This document shows, in pieces, positions 42,101-53,429 of a stretch of 64,000 nt of DNA. Source of the DNA: Heloderma charlesbogerti (lineage: Eukaryota; Chordata; Lepidosauria; Squamata; Helodermatidae). The position numbers and the translations under genes are program-made. Each line of letters begins with the position of its first letter. Positions within the stretch are counted from its first letter, which is position 1. The stretch lies in assembly GCA_026122225.1 (NCBI GenBank), contig JANEZZ010002244.1:986501-1050500 (forward strand), in the 5' to 3' direction. Below the pieces are notes generated by a model, which ran no database searches, had not been told where the DNA came from, and saw only the letters and a list, made by a program, of their open reading frames with translations.

Positions 42101-43167
42101 TGCCATTTTTCTTGATAGTAAGGTAGGGTAAAAATCTAAATAAATAGGATGAGATCCTTCCCTATGTACAGTGCTCTGGGGGGTGGCACATATGGGCAAT
42201 GCAAAAGATTGTCGTGAGAAACGGAAAAGGCTCTGTGTCTTAAATTAAGGATCATGCCTATATTTTCTATGCAGAGACAATATAAAGCAAACTTTGAAGA
42301 TACTACTTTTTGGTTTTGAGTGTTTTATTTTTGACAAATAGCACCTTCCACTATAATGCATATTGAACCTGATAATGTGTGTAAGATTTATTACACACAT
42401 TATGCTCTTCTCTCCCACCTACACACAGAAATTTTTAAAATATATATACTGAGAAAAATGCCAGTGACAATTGTACAATTGGTGTGTGTCAGAAGGCTTC
42501 AGTCTCTTTATATCAAAATGATGAACGATGTGAATGGGGCGGGGGGAATACAAAACTAATGGAAGCTGCAACTCCCTCTGCCTGGCATTTGACATAATCC
42601 AATTTATATCCACTTTCAGCCTATTCACTCTTCTACCCAGGAGGGAGGGTCCTGGCACTAAGACTACATCATCAGCAGTAGTCTGTGTTGAAGGGTGCTG
42701 GTGACACCTTCAGGCATTGACTTAGGGGCTAAAATTCTGTTCATTTGACTTTAGATTAGAAACCGAGCTTGACTCTGCACATTTTGTCCTATTGTCCTTC
42801 AGTTTTTCTCTACTCACCTTCCATCTTGTCACCTTATTTTCCCTCTCTCCCTCTCTCTCTGCTTTTGTCCCTTCTCCCTGTGCTGGCAATACTCCCCCAG
42901 ACAGGACCAAACTAGATGCTGATTGTGTGAATGGAATTAGTGTGCACATTTTAATTTTTTTTTTAAGTGTAAATAGCAGCTGGAGAGGAGGTGGTCCTGA
43001 GCACATCAGGTTTTTGGAGGGAAGGAAAGTTTAATCTCCTGCCGACCACCACCATGGTTCTGATTAAAATCCCCCATAACTAAAGCTTCTATCTGCATTG
43101 GGAGGGAATCCTCAGCTACTTCCCCTGCCTAAGCTAACAGAGGTGGTCTTATGTCTTGGTACTGAGT
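42101..43167. other. No recognisable feature
   Basis: A pyrimidine-rich stretch lies at about 42784-42895. No exon or repeat could be supported. Confidence 0.4.
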
Positions 43168-43340
43168 AGGGATGGTGCAAGGGCCCGATGCTGTTCGGGA
43201 ATCTGGCAGAACCTCGCCCACACCCCGGGGCCGTGCTCACCAAGCCCCTGTCCCTGCTTGCCCGCTGCTGGCACTCGCCGAGCCACCTGCACTCACCTGG
43301 ATGGCGGCGTCAAGCTCTGTGATAGCCATTTTCCGGGGGG
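43168..43340. mobile_element. hAT-like element, one end only
   Basis: TAGGGATGGTGCAAGGGCCC is a hAT-type terminus followed by GC-rich sequence with a CACTCACCTGGATGGCGGC motif. The other terminus was not found, so the element is truncated or the match is chance. Confidence 0.35.
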
Positions 43341-44206
43341 GAAAGGGTGATCACAAAAAAGCATATACTTGCTATTTCTTATCCTTTTTAAATTTCCTTC
43401 CTTTTTTATTATCATTACTATCATTATTATGAGACTTTGATTACTAATATTTTTGGCTGGTTAAATTGTTAAGCTTTGAAGGGCAATATATGGTTAGTGG
43501 AAATGAATTGTAGGCTTGTTCCCTTGCTATAAGACTGATGATATGATACTGAAGGTTGATTATCTATGCTGTACTGAATTGTAAGATTGGCAATGTTATA
43601 GGTATAACTTTTAAGTGTAATGGAGTTTAAATTTAATCCTTTTAAGTAACTTTTTATATTTTTTCTTTTTCTTTCTTGCTTTCTTCTTCCTTTTCCTTCT
43701 GTTTTTTTCTTTTTCATTATTGCTGCGTCCTCCTAAGAATACTGTATTGTTGGAAATGGTAGATAATGACTAGGTTGTTGGTACTGTTTATTTCATACTT
43801 GCAAGGTCTAAGTACACTTAAGCAGTGCATTACATTAGCTAAATGGAAGAATAGTATCTTACCTTAATTCAGTTCCGTGCTGGGGAAAAAAAGACGTGTG
43901 GCCTCCGCTACCCCTTGCAGCCACCCTGATCCTCCGGTTAGGCGCCACACCACTCCTTGAACCCGGAGGAGTTGGTCCCAGAGCTTTCAGCCTGGGAAAA
44001 AGAAAAAGAGATGACTCACAATAAAATCCATTGCACTACCAGGCCTCAATCCAATGCACACTCACATGGCAGTAAGCCCCATTGAACCAACTGGGACTTA
44101 CTTCTCAGTGAAATTCCTAAGATTGCCAAAAAAAAACCCCACCCCCTAGGAGGGATCATGATTGCACTAAGAGAGAGTTTGGGTCTGATCTCGACATCAT
44201 ATTAAG
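43341..44206. other. No recognisable feature
   Basis: T-rich sequence with a TTTC/TTCC run at about 43660-43715 and no supported gene. Confidence 0.4.
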
Positions 44207-44384
44207 GGTACAATCCTATGCAGGTTTAGACAGACAAAAGTCCTACAACTCCCAGCATTCCCTAGCCAGCATAGCTGGGTGGCTGGCCATAGCTGGCCAG
44301 CATAGCAGCAAAACCCATAGCTGGCTGGGGAATGCTGGGAGTTGTAGGACTTTTGTCTGTCTAAACTTGCGTAGGGTTGCTTCC
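44207..44384. repeat. Palindromic miniature element, family A, long form
   Basis: GGTACAATCCTATGCAGGTT at left, CTTGCGTAGGGTTGCTTCC at right; inner arms ACAAAAGTCCTACAACTCCC and GGGAGTTGTAGGACTTTTGT. The loop is enlarged by a second copy of the AGCTGGCCAGCATAGC unit, giving a three-part inverted structure. Confidence 0.8.
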
Positions 44385-46149
44385 TAAAGCACTCATTTTC
44401 ATTCTCATTTGTCTGTCTGGTACAGCAGCAACACATCACATAGAAAAGGGAAAGAACCCATTGTGCAAGGGGAAACTGAGGCACAATCACTGTAACATCA
44501 TGCCCACAAAGGACTCTTCCCTCATCTGTATGTATGTATGTATGAATGTAGAGAGGGGCATGTGGAATCTGCATAGTGTAACACAGAAAAAGAGTGTATT
44601 TTAACCGAGCAGCAACCCATTGCAGAAGGGGAAATGGAGATAATGCCTACAGGGGAGAAGTTGGGTCTGCTCCCATCAACACACTGAAGCAATCCTTTGA
44701 CCTCAACTTGCCCTGCTCCACCAGCAAGCCATTGCATAGCATCCACTGTCTCCTTACCGGATCATCCTCACAGCCTCCCCCCACCCCCAAAGTAACAGTA
44801 AGAAGTAACACAGTATAAAAATCCCATTTATCATGGTCTACTCACAAATAAGAAGAACTGGATCACACTGGAGTAATTGCTCAAGCAAAATAGGTTAAAC
44901 AGCCCCAAACAACCCCACCCCTAACAGGAGATGGGTTTTTTAAAATATCCAGATTATCTTGGACGCAACATAATGCCTGCCTCCTGGCTGCTGCTTTAGC
45001 TTGACTGGCTGATGAAATAGCTAATGGCTGCCCTGCTCGCAGGCACACAAATTAATCACTAAATCATAGTTACACGCACTCTCTGATTAATTACATGAAT
45101 TAAATGTGCACTGCCTGCCGGCATAAAAGTCAGCCTTGGGCTCCACCCATGTTACTGCCTCACTGTGAGAGTGTAGTAAATCGCTCTGGGTGCTGTTTCC
45201 TTTATACTCATGTGAGCCAATGGTTTAAAGAAAAGCAGCAGACAGACTGGCTGGCTGGAGGTGTTGGGCTGTACTGCCCTTTCCCTGCTATAATAATCTC
45301 CTGGGTTGCTTGGAGGGGGTGCTCATTCACAGAGAGATTTTTTTTAGGGCGATTGTCATTCTTCGGTCATGGTTTTACCCTCACGCTTTACACAACGCCA
45401 TTGCCCTGCAACTGTTGTCCCGCCTCTTCCTGTTTTATTTCTTAACGGGGAAAATGTGGTATTTTCTGAGGTAGCACCATCAAACTGCCACTTCCTGCCC
45501 ATATACTTCTGCCATGATGCACTGCGCTGCTTTTGTGTGGGCGGTTCTTGGGGGTGCAGTTATCATAACGACGCCTGTGTGATGGAGTGGGAGTGTCCCC
45601 CTGCCAAGCCTGTACCCTTTCGCCTCTTTGCCATTCTGCTATTGGATACCAGACAGCACAACATGGTGGGAGTCTGTAAGCTTGGTAGAGGGGCTTGGCT
45701 GCCTCTCCTCCCTTTCTCCTTCTTGCCTGCTCCCACCACCGCCCCAACAGCGCTTGACAATAGGATCAGGGGGATTGCTCTGCTCTGCCAGTGCTGCCCA
45801 GAAAACTTTTTAACCCTTTCTATTCAATCCCTATGTATACACAAATGACAGAAGTGTAACCCCTTTCCATTCAATCCCATCTCCCAGTGTATACACAACT
45901 AAGTGTTACTGCTTGCTTTTACAATGACAATACTGACTTGCGCATGTCGGGTGTGGGCGGACTTCCAAAGTTGCGAAGTTTCAGCACTTCACACACAAAC
46001 GAGAGAAGTGTAACTGCTTGCTTTGGGGTGGGGGAGCTACCCCAGAGGGAGTGGACAGGGGCATACAATGCTGCTGAGATCCAAAAACATCCTGCCAGGG
46101 TCCACCCACCAGTGTAAATGGCAGGTAGAGTTATGCAGTTAAAGAAAAA
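44385..46149. other. Mostly unassigned; possible family F relative
   Basis: About 45330-45480 (CACAACGCCATTGCCCTGCA, TTAACGGGGAAAATGTGGTA) loosely follows the left half of family F. A near-duplicate pair around CATTCAATCCC at 45825-45895 and at 45965-46025 was noticed. The open frames show no family motif. Confidence 0.35.
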
Positions 46150-46240
46150 CCAGCTGTGTAAAGAGCCCATTCAAATCCCGAAAAGAATCCAGAAGAAGAA
46201 GGTACAGTAAGTCATGGGATAAAAGCTTCTGTGTGAAGGA
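46150..46240. mobile_element. Family F repeat, right end only
   Basis: AAAGAGCCCATTCAAATCCC, GAATCCAGAAGAAGAAGGTA and GGGATAAAAGCTTCTGTGTG match the right ends at 23810-23900 and 52010-52095. Confidence 0.55.
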
Positions 46241-46469
46241 GATCGGGATGGTGAAGATGCCCAAATAGGGCATCCAAAGAGCTCAAGACTGGTGCCTGAG
46301 GAAATGAAGACGTAAGCATACCCAGCCCTCTGCTCCTTTCCGCACACACAGTTTGGCCGCAGGCAGGGCCAATCACCTGGCTGCTGTATATGCGTGGATA
46401 GGATGCTGCGCACATGCGCATCACTGGCAAAAACATTTAAAAACAAGTTCTATTGTTTGCAGCCATTGG

Positions 46470-46950
46470 AGTTGGATCGTAGATGGGGCCTTGCCTGATG
46501 CACCAAAAGGAACCGTCCCTGGCTCCTTTTCAGATTGCCACTGAAGAGCTTTTAGCCAATCTGATGGACTATCCTGTTGAAACTCTTATCAATAAGGAAT
46601 TGATACAATACCTCCCCATGGGCCTGTTTCCCCAGCAAACTCAGACTGCTTTTAGTATTTCCACAATCTTCGGTCCAAGATCAGTACCCATGAACCTGCA
46701 TTTGGAAATATCATTGGCTCAGGTTTACCAGATACATGGACACACAGTCCACATTTCCTGTTTAGTGTGGAAAATATCACGTTTCCCCATGGCAATCATG
46801 ACATATACTGCTACCCTGAGAGGCTGAGGGTCATGAAAAAAATATATAAACCAGTAGATTTACCAGTCAGACTGTCTTTCAGAAATAGTCTTATGCCTCT
46901 AGGCAAACTATCACTCCCTCTAATAGTGAACTCCGATACTAAGGTATGAT
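46470..46950 (+). other. Unrecognised block with overlapping open frames
   Basis: One frame stays open to 46827 (contains ELLANLMDYPVETLINKELI). A second, from about 46650 to 46947, contains FLFSVENITFPHGNHD and SFRNSLMPLGKLSLP. A single frameshift would join parts of the two, the pattern of a decayed coding sequence, but I recognise no family. It could equally be chance. Confidence 0.25.
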
Positions 46951-47139
46951 GGCTATGCAACCAAAATGGGACTACAGAGAGACAAAAGACGGGTATTGGT
47001 ATGCTTGCAAGCTTTTCAGAAGTAGAAAAAGTCAGGGAAGAAACCTAAGGGGGCAATCCCCCCCACCCACAGTCTGATAGGGACTGAGCATGCTTAATAA
47101 TCACAGCCTGCTGAGTGTTTGGTGGGTTGCGGGGAGAAC

Positions 47140-47225
47140 TGGGGAAGGGAAATGGAATGGAATATTCTAAAAGAGGGCATGGCTGGCTGGATGCGGAAGA
47201 GGAGCACTCCACGCGGCAACACTTT
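47140..47225. repeat. Unclassified repeat, copy 1
   Basis: GGGCATGGCTGGCTGGATGC and GGAGCACTCCACGCGGCAAC recur at 48045-48128 in the same order with about 80 percent identity by eye. Confidence 0.5.
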
Positions 47226-47337
47226 GTTTAGGTTACGTGCATACCTCCTATAGGAAGACAAGGTGGATTTTGCTGACTGGGTGGTGAAGGTGGTTTATCT
47301 GAATTATGGAAAAGAAATGGCTATGTTTCTATATGTA

Positions 47338-47360
47338 CGTGTGTGTGTGTGTGTGTGTGG
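47338..47360. repeat. (GT)n microsatellite
   Basis: About eleven GT units. Confidence 0.85.
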
Positions 47361-48044
47361 GTAATACATTTAAAAATGAATGAGGATGACTAATTATACT
47401 TCATTTTGCTTCAGGAAGGCAGAGTCCGTAAGCATTACACCTTTCAGCAAGTCCTCGCTAGGTGGCATCAAAGGCAATTCGGCGGAGCAGACAGGCCAAA
47501 CATTTACTAGGCTAGTGATCACATGGGCATTTTTACATAAATCTACACGTTGAGAAAAAGCCTTTCCGAATCAGGTCGAAGTTCCACTATGTCTCGCATT
47601 TTGCGTTCTAGAGCGGCCAGCCAGATATTTCAAGGAAGCCCAAGAGCAAGGCATGGAGGCTATAGCCCCCTCCCCCAACAACTGGTAGTCAGCGGTAGCA
47701 GGTATAGCAACTAATCTCAATTCTCCAAAAGTCTATCCTTATATAGCCAAAATTGCACCACCCAGGCACAGGAGGGAGGTCTCAGCATGCTTGGGAGAAC
47801 AAGCATGCAGAAGTTTGTTGTGGTTTGCAGAAATACCAAAAATAAAACTCTGGTTTGCAGAAATACAAACAATAAAAAATTAGGGAAGAAAACCTGAAGG
47901 GCATAACAGAAAACCTCAAAGCAGCCAAATGAGAAGTGCATATTTATTTATTTATTTATTTATTAGATTTGTTAGCTGCCCATCTGGCTGGCTAGCCAGC
48001 CACTCTTGGTGCCATGGGCATGAAATGCTGACCATTGTGGGAGG

Positions 48045-48128
48045 GGGAATGAGGAACGGAACAGAGTATGCTGGGAAAGGGCATGGCTGGCTGAACATTG
48101 AACAGGAGCACTCCGCACAGCAACACGT
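48045..48128. repeat. Unclassified repeat, copy 2
   Basis: GGGCATGGCTGGCTGAACAT and GGAGCACTCCGCACAGCAAC match copy 1 about 900 bases upstream. The intervening sequence is not duplicated. Confidence 0.5.
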
Positions 48129-49129
48129 TATCGCAGGCCCCATTTGCACTGTGTCCAAATGGAACCTCTTTAATTTCATAACTAATAGCTGTTGATAGAT
48201 TTGCTCAACAGCTGTTAACTCTTCATGCAAAAAGGAGATGAGAAATATTTGCAACCCAGATGTGTCTTCTGGCCAGGATTTAAGTTGGGCATTCACACAA
48301 CAAAATAAAGTGAAACAATTGTCATGTTCCTGGGAAGCTGGCAGTGAACTATTTGTCATACAGATCAGTATTTAGAGCCCCTGTCCCCCACTCCCTCTGC
48401 TGTCAAGGAAAGCCCCAGACATTGCCATGGCATGTGCATGAGTGAATCTACTTTATATGAACAAGCTGAGCGACAGCAAGCCCCAGGGTTGTACTAAACT
48501 GGGATATATACCAATATTTTGGTGTACACATGTATTCATTCCATTTCAAAGTCTGAACGTTCTAAAAGAGATAAGATTATCAGTCATTTATGCATACAGG
48601 GCACATCTCTGGAGATTCGTCGTCCCTGAAAAATTAACTCTACCCTCCCCAGCATAAAATGGTTCTATTTCTTTTCCACTAACACCCCCCCCTCCCAATC
48701 TCATGCATGAGAGGCAGCCATTGTCTCAGAAGCGAAATCTTCTCTCCCTGATATCCCCGTCATTTTCTCTGGAATTGCCACTATTTAGTAGCACTTTCCT
48801 TAGAATTTTCTATTCTACAGATGACAAGCTGAGGCTGTGAATTGTCCAACAAGGGTGCTCGAGTCTGTAGCCCAGCCAGCATTGAAAGCAACGTGTCAAC
48901 TACCAGGCTACACCAGCTCTGGCAACATTAAAAATGTAACTGCAAGTCTATATATTCCAGATTGTAAGAAAACTGATATTTTGAAGCGCGCGTCTGAGGC
49001 TTTTAAAATCCCTGACAGTGACTGCATCTAAATAACTTGGTCTCGCCACAAGGCTCCTCGCTGGCCTGGCTTGTTTACTACTAGCACACTGAAAACCCCT
49101 ATTTCATATCAAATAAATATATAAGCATG
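48129..49129. other. No recognisable feature
   Basis: I could not support a gene or repeat in this stretch. Confidence 0.4.
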
Positions 49130-50100
49130 GGTCTTAATTCTGGCGGCGCTCAGGCCTGGAATGTTTCTGCAGTCCGCAGGCTCAGCCCTGGAACGCGGGA
49201 GGCACAATCAAGCGGGCATGCTCCTGAACACGTGCAGAGTTCCCCTGATTCCCTCCTCACGGAAGGAATCCGCAGCCCGCCTCGGGCCTCCCAAGCGGGC
49301 TTCACACGCTCCAAGTTTAGCGGCGAAGCACTGCTGCATGTTGCCAAAGGTGCCTTTGGCGACACTGTAAAGATGGTTCCGCGGCAGCGGACGGCTCCGG
49401 CTGCCCAGGCGCCCCGGGCGCGTTTCTGCTTCCCCTTCTTGCTGGCGGCAGGGCCGATCTGGGCCCGGCCCTCGCTCGCCGCCCCCGTTGTCGCCTCCCC
49501 CGCCCACGGAGGGCTGCGTGCGCTCTCCTCTCCCCTCCGCCGCCCAGCCCCTCCTCTCTTCGCTGCAGTTGCAAGGGCGGGTCTCCAACGGGGCATCCCG
49601 GGCACTCGGCGTTTCCAAGCCCGCTGGCGACAGAAGCAGCGAACGGGGACCCAGAAGTAGCCAAGGTACTGATCTCTTCCCCCGGGCCTGAGCGGACGAG
49701 CGGGCGGCACGGGACGCGGCGTGGGGACGGGCAGGGACGGGCTCCGCGCGCCTTCGCGCCGAAGGAACTCGCTCGCGACGGGGGCGTTCGCCAGGGCCCA
49801 GCCGGCCGCGAGGCGCCTCCTCCGCGCCTCCCAAGCCCCAGAAAGTTGCGAGCACGCGAGGGGCGGGAAACCAGAAACTCGTTCCCCTCCCCAAGCGGGT
49901 CGGTTCCGTCAGCCCTTGCGCCGCAGAGGCCAGAACCCGACCGGGGCAGCTTTCCCGCTGTCGCTGGGGGAAGCGTCACCTGTTGGCTGTCTGCCTCTGG
50001 GCGAGCTATTCCAGCCACAGAAGCGTCACCTGTTGGCTGTCTGCCTCTGGGCGAGCTATTCCAGCCACAGAGCCCGTCTCTCCAAAGTCAGGTAGTGAGC
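49130..50100. promoter_or_regulatory. CpG island, candidate promoter
   Basis: The most CpG-dense stretch of the window (for example GGGCGCGTTTCTGC near 49415 and GACGCGGCGTGGGGACGGGC near 49710). Overlapping Ala, Arg, Pro and Gly-rich frames on both strands, up to 233 codons, reflect base composition. Donor-like CCAAG/GTACTG (49666) and GTCAG/GTAGTG (50091) could end a plus-strand 5' exon. If it drives a gene rightward, the nearest exon-like segment is at 61170. Confidence 0.6.
49971..50070. repeat. Perfect 50-base tandem duplication
   Basis: Two identical 50-base units (49971-50020 and 50021-50070) start AAGCGTCACCTGTTGGCTG and end CTATTCCAGCCACAG, at the edge of the CpG island. Confidence 0.97.
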
Positions 50101-50176
50101 ATGGTGCTGAGTGAGCGTCTCGGTTATGTTGTGCGATTGTTTCGAAGTCGGTTCTTAATACAAAAGTATCGTCACC

Positions 50177-50208
50177 GGGGGTGGGGTGGGGTGGGGTGGG
50201 GTGGGGGG
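50177..50208. repeat. (GGGGT)n run, G-quadruplex candidate
   Basis: Six G-runs of four or more separated by single T residues, just downstream of the CpG island. Confidence 0.9.
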
Positions 50209-50343
50209 CGACGATCAGGGCCAGCTGCTTTTCTCCATGAGTTTAAAATAAATAGCAAAAGAAAACATGGTGTGTGCGTGCGGACTCTGTTGCCGTTTCA
50301 AGAAGTGTGCGAGCTTTGCACTTGATGTTGGTCGTGTGCAAAG

Positions 50344-50530
50344 ATGTTGGACTGCGACTCCCGTCAGCCCCACCCAGATGTTGAACTGCGACTCCCACCA
50401 GCCCCACCCAGATGTTGGACTGCAACTCCCACCAGCCCCACCCAGGTGTTGGACTGCAACTCCCATCAGCCCCACCGAGCGGTGCTGGGTCGGGGTGATG
50501 GGAGCTGTAGTCCAACAAGGCTGCACGTTC
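50344..50530. repeat. Family B element with its arm amplified in tandem
   Basis: The word AGATGTTGGACTGCGACTCC followed by CACCAGCCCCACCC occurs four times with a period of about 37-38 bases (50344-50476). It is then answered once by GGGAGCTGTAGTCCAACA. This is a palindromic family B element whose left arm has multiplied. Confidence 0.85.
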
Positions 50531-51723
50531 CCCACCCTTAAGATTTAGGGAAGAGAAAAACTGTGGTGGTGGGGGGGTCATTTTGACCAGACAAGCTGAG
50601 AATGAAAGGGTTAAACAGTCATTTTTCCCTAGCTCTCACAGTAAATATGATATGGGGGGGGGTGGAGTGGAGACATGGGCTATGTTTGCTATGCCTCCCA
50701 TCCAACATCAGCCCACAAATCTTAGTCTTATATAAGGGTTGGGGAGGAAACTACATTGCCACTCTTTCTGCTAGTTATTTGGCCTTTAGCCAGTCAAAGT
50801 TAGTCATGACTTAAGTGTTGAAACTGACATTAATTGCAACGGATGTCCGTTCCCTTTTGGTTTGTTGGGAAATGCAGAGTGATGTGGACCTGTTTGCACA
50901 GAGGTAGAGCCGCCTCTTTTGGTGGCTTATACCCAAATATGTCTGTATTGGATTTCAGTCCTTTAGCAGGATTGAGGACCTTGTGTTTTGTTCATTTATA
51001 AATGGCTCTGGATGAGTCCAGATTTTTCTCAGTACAGAACCTGCAGCCACCAAGGAGTCCAGTAAATCCTCTTAAAGTGGGGGAAGCAGGAGAACTGGTT
51101 CTTGCCTTTATGGCAAAGAGGGAATTTCAGCAATGAGAACAACTGTGCCTTACACTGGATGAATCCTGTAGGATGGGAAACTCTGAACCTTTAAACAATT
51201 GCTCTTGTCTTTCATCAGGGCTGTGGTCGGCTCCTGATATCCATGGGCAGCTGCGCTCATAGGACTCCCTGCTGATGCCTCCCCCGGGCCCCCATTTTTT
51301 AAAAAAAGTTTCCATCCTGGTACTCCAGGGGTAGCACCCAGCTGCTGTGTCCCACTGCCGTTTATTTTTCCCACCAGGCCCCTGACACAGTGTCACTCTG
51401 CAGCAAATTCTGTGGGAAATTAAAATAACCATCTGCCACCCAGCACTGCTCAGAGCGCCGCTGCTGTCTGCCTCCATGCCAGATGGGCCCACCAACAAAA
51501 GTACCCTGCTGAAGGCTATTTTTTGCCCAGAGCCCTTTCAAGCCCTGAGCCAGTCTGTTGCCTTCCATACCAAGAAGACAACGCTAGTACTCCTGTCTCT
51601 AATTCTGTCATATTAGCCAATACATTCATTTCAGCAGGTGTTACAGGTCATGCAAGGGCCCTCTTTTACACAACTATTAAGGTGCTGGAGACTTTTTTTT
51701 TGTATCTAGTGCAGCAGGAACTG
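50531..51723. other. No recognisable feature
   Basis: No exon, motif or repeat family was recognised. Confidence 0.4.
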
Positions 51724-52108
51724 CGAGCCTTTCTACACGATGCTTTTATTGTGCACTTGTGATTTCTCACTCACAGTAGTCTGCCGGTCCTTTACATGAC
51801 ATTGCCATCTTCCAGGGCTTCTCCCATGGTTCGCCAACATTTTAGAGGGTTTTTTTCTAATGAGGAAAGTCTGGCATGTTTCTGAACGGAGGCATGAAAC
51901 GGAGTATATTTGCGCAATTTCGCTATACCGCAGCACCACCTAGTAGTTGTGTAATGGAACGTATAGAAAGGCAGAGAAAGAAAAAAACCTGGAACAAAAC
52001 GACGGCTAACAGAGCCAATGTTAATCCCACAAAGAATCCAGAAACAGAAGCCTCAGTAAAGTGGCGGGTTAAAAGCCTCATGTGGAAAAGCCCTGCATTG
52101 CACAGGGA
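51724..52108. mobile_element. Family F repeat, fullest copy, inverted ends
   Basis: It starts GAGCCTTTCTACACGATGCT and ends TAAAAGCCTCATGTGGAAAA then GCCCT. The right end reversed reads AGGGCTTTTCCACATGAGGC, an imperfect inverted repeat of the left. This points to a non-autonomous DNA transposon. No target duplication was recognised. Confidence 0.6.
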
Positions 52109-52189
52109 AATGTCATTAAAACATCTCGTGATCTCTTGACTGTGTTCTCTGTCAAACTTTGGCAATGGTTTCATTGAAGTAAGACATAT

Positions 52190-52400
52190 AGACTGGGTTC
52201 ACATGATCATTGCAGCCCACTGTAGGTTACACCACCCCCGAGCCCCAGGATCTCTATTCAAGCCCCCCACCCCAGGTTCTTGTGTAGGCCATGGGTTCTG
52301 GGTGGTTCATTAACCACCCCAACAAGCCACCTTCGCTGGGTTTGGACAACCAAAGAAGCCGTGCCCGGCAAGGGTAATTATTAGTACTGTGCCAAAAATT
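52190..52400. repeat. Family E-like fragment
   Basis: ACTGGGTTCACATGATCATT and the AACCCACC/GGTGGTT-rich interior resemble family E. No right end was found. Confidence 0.35.
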
Positions 52401-52714
52401 TCTCCCACACTTTTTCCTGACCATTCTCATTCAATGTGACAGAAGAGAAATAGCTTTTGAAAAGAAATCCAGTGGTGAAGAAATTTCAGAGAAGTTCTCA
52501 TGGGTTGGTCTTGGGTTTCTTGGGCTTACCTTACTTAGGAGATGGCTGAGGAGTGAGCACAAGTGTCCTGTTCTTCATTGTACGATCATCTCTCTGGCCT
52601 CCTCAGCATCCTACTCTTCAATTAAAGCCCAGTTTAAGGCACCATGAGGTAATTCCTCCCATTGAGTTTTTTCAGATCAGGACACGCAGGCAGCCTGGGA
52701 GCCTAGCTGTGATT

Positions 52715-53130
52715 CGGTAAGCTCAAAAACATCACAAACATAAATTATGAAACATCCTGAATGAGGCAGAACAATGGAAACCTCATTCATGGGGGGAGAA
52801 ATCTTTCAGAAAATTGGAGGACAGATTTTGGCAGAGCGCTAGCTCCACCTCATCCCTGGAGCTAGACACACCACTGCCCCCACCTGCATTGCGGTGGATG
52901 CAAACTGGGGGCCGGCCTGCCAAGACAGTTGATGCTGTTGCAGCATGAAACCCGCCAAACCCCTAACCAAAAAAGAAAGAAGGTGTGCTACAAGCCCTGC
53001 CAATGGGGAGCCCTACCTGGGAGAAACTGTTGAGAATTTCTCCTCCCACTGGGGATGTTTAGTGAAATTGTCCCTCAGATTTCTCTGCCCACAAGTAAGG
53101 TGGGGAATTCTGAGAGGCCATGTGTGCATG
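52715..53130. repeat. Interspersed repeat, unnamed family D, copy 2
   Basis: See the copy at 6130-6560. This one keeps GTAAGCTCAAAAACATCACA, ATTGGAGGACAGATTTTGGC, CCACAAGTAAGGTGGGGAAT and AGAGGCCATG. Its frame is unrelated to that of copy 1. Confidence 0.65.
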
Positions 53131-53429
53131 GCTGTAGTAATTATGTAAATCGGGCCAGCATACAGCTGGCATGCCAAGGGGGGGTAGCAAGCCACCATGG
53201 CTTAATCTCCCTTGCGCGAACCAGGCCATATCAGGGGTGCAGAACCTCAGGTTCGGGAGCCAAATCTAGCCCTCCAGGAGCCTTAATCTGGCCCTCTGAG
53301 ATTCCCCAGAAGGCCTCAGCCCTTTGTCCTGGCCTCACCCTCCCCGTCCCAAATATCAATCTATTCGTGGTTTCCCAGCTTGTGAGCGCGCGTGTGCATG
53401 CAGTTTTTTCTCCATTTTAAGCTAAAATA

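Noticed and set aside
49150..50018. Open frames of up to 233 codons on both strands in the CpG island
   Set aside because: They overlap each other in several frames, are rich in Arg, Ala, Pro and Gly as expected from base composition, and show no domain.
50344..50476. CRISPR-like array of four repeats
   Set aside because: Repeats are contiguous without unique spacers, and the units match the arm of a dispersed palindromic element.
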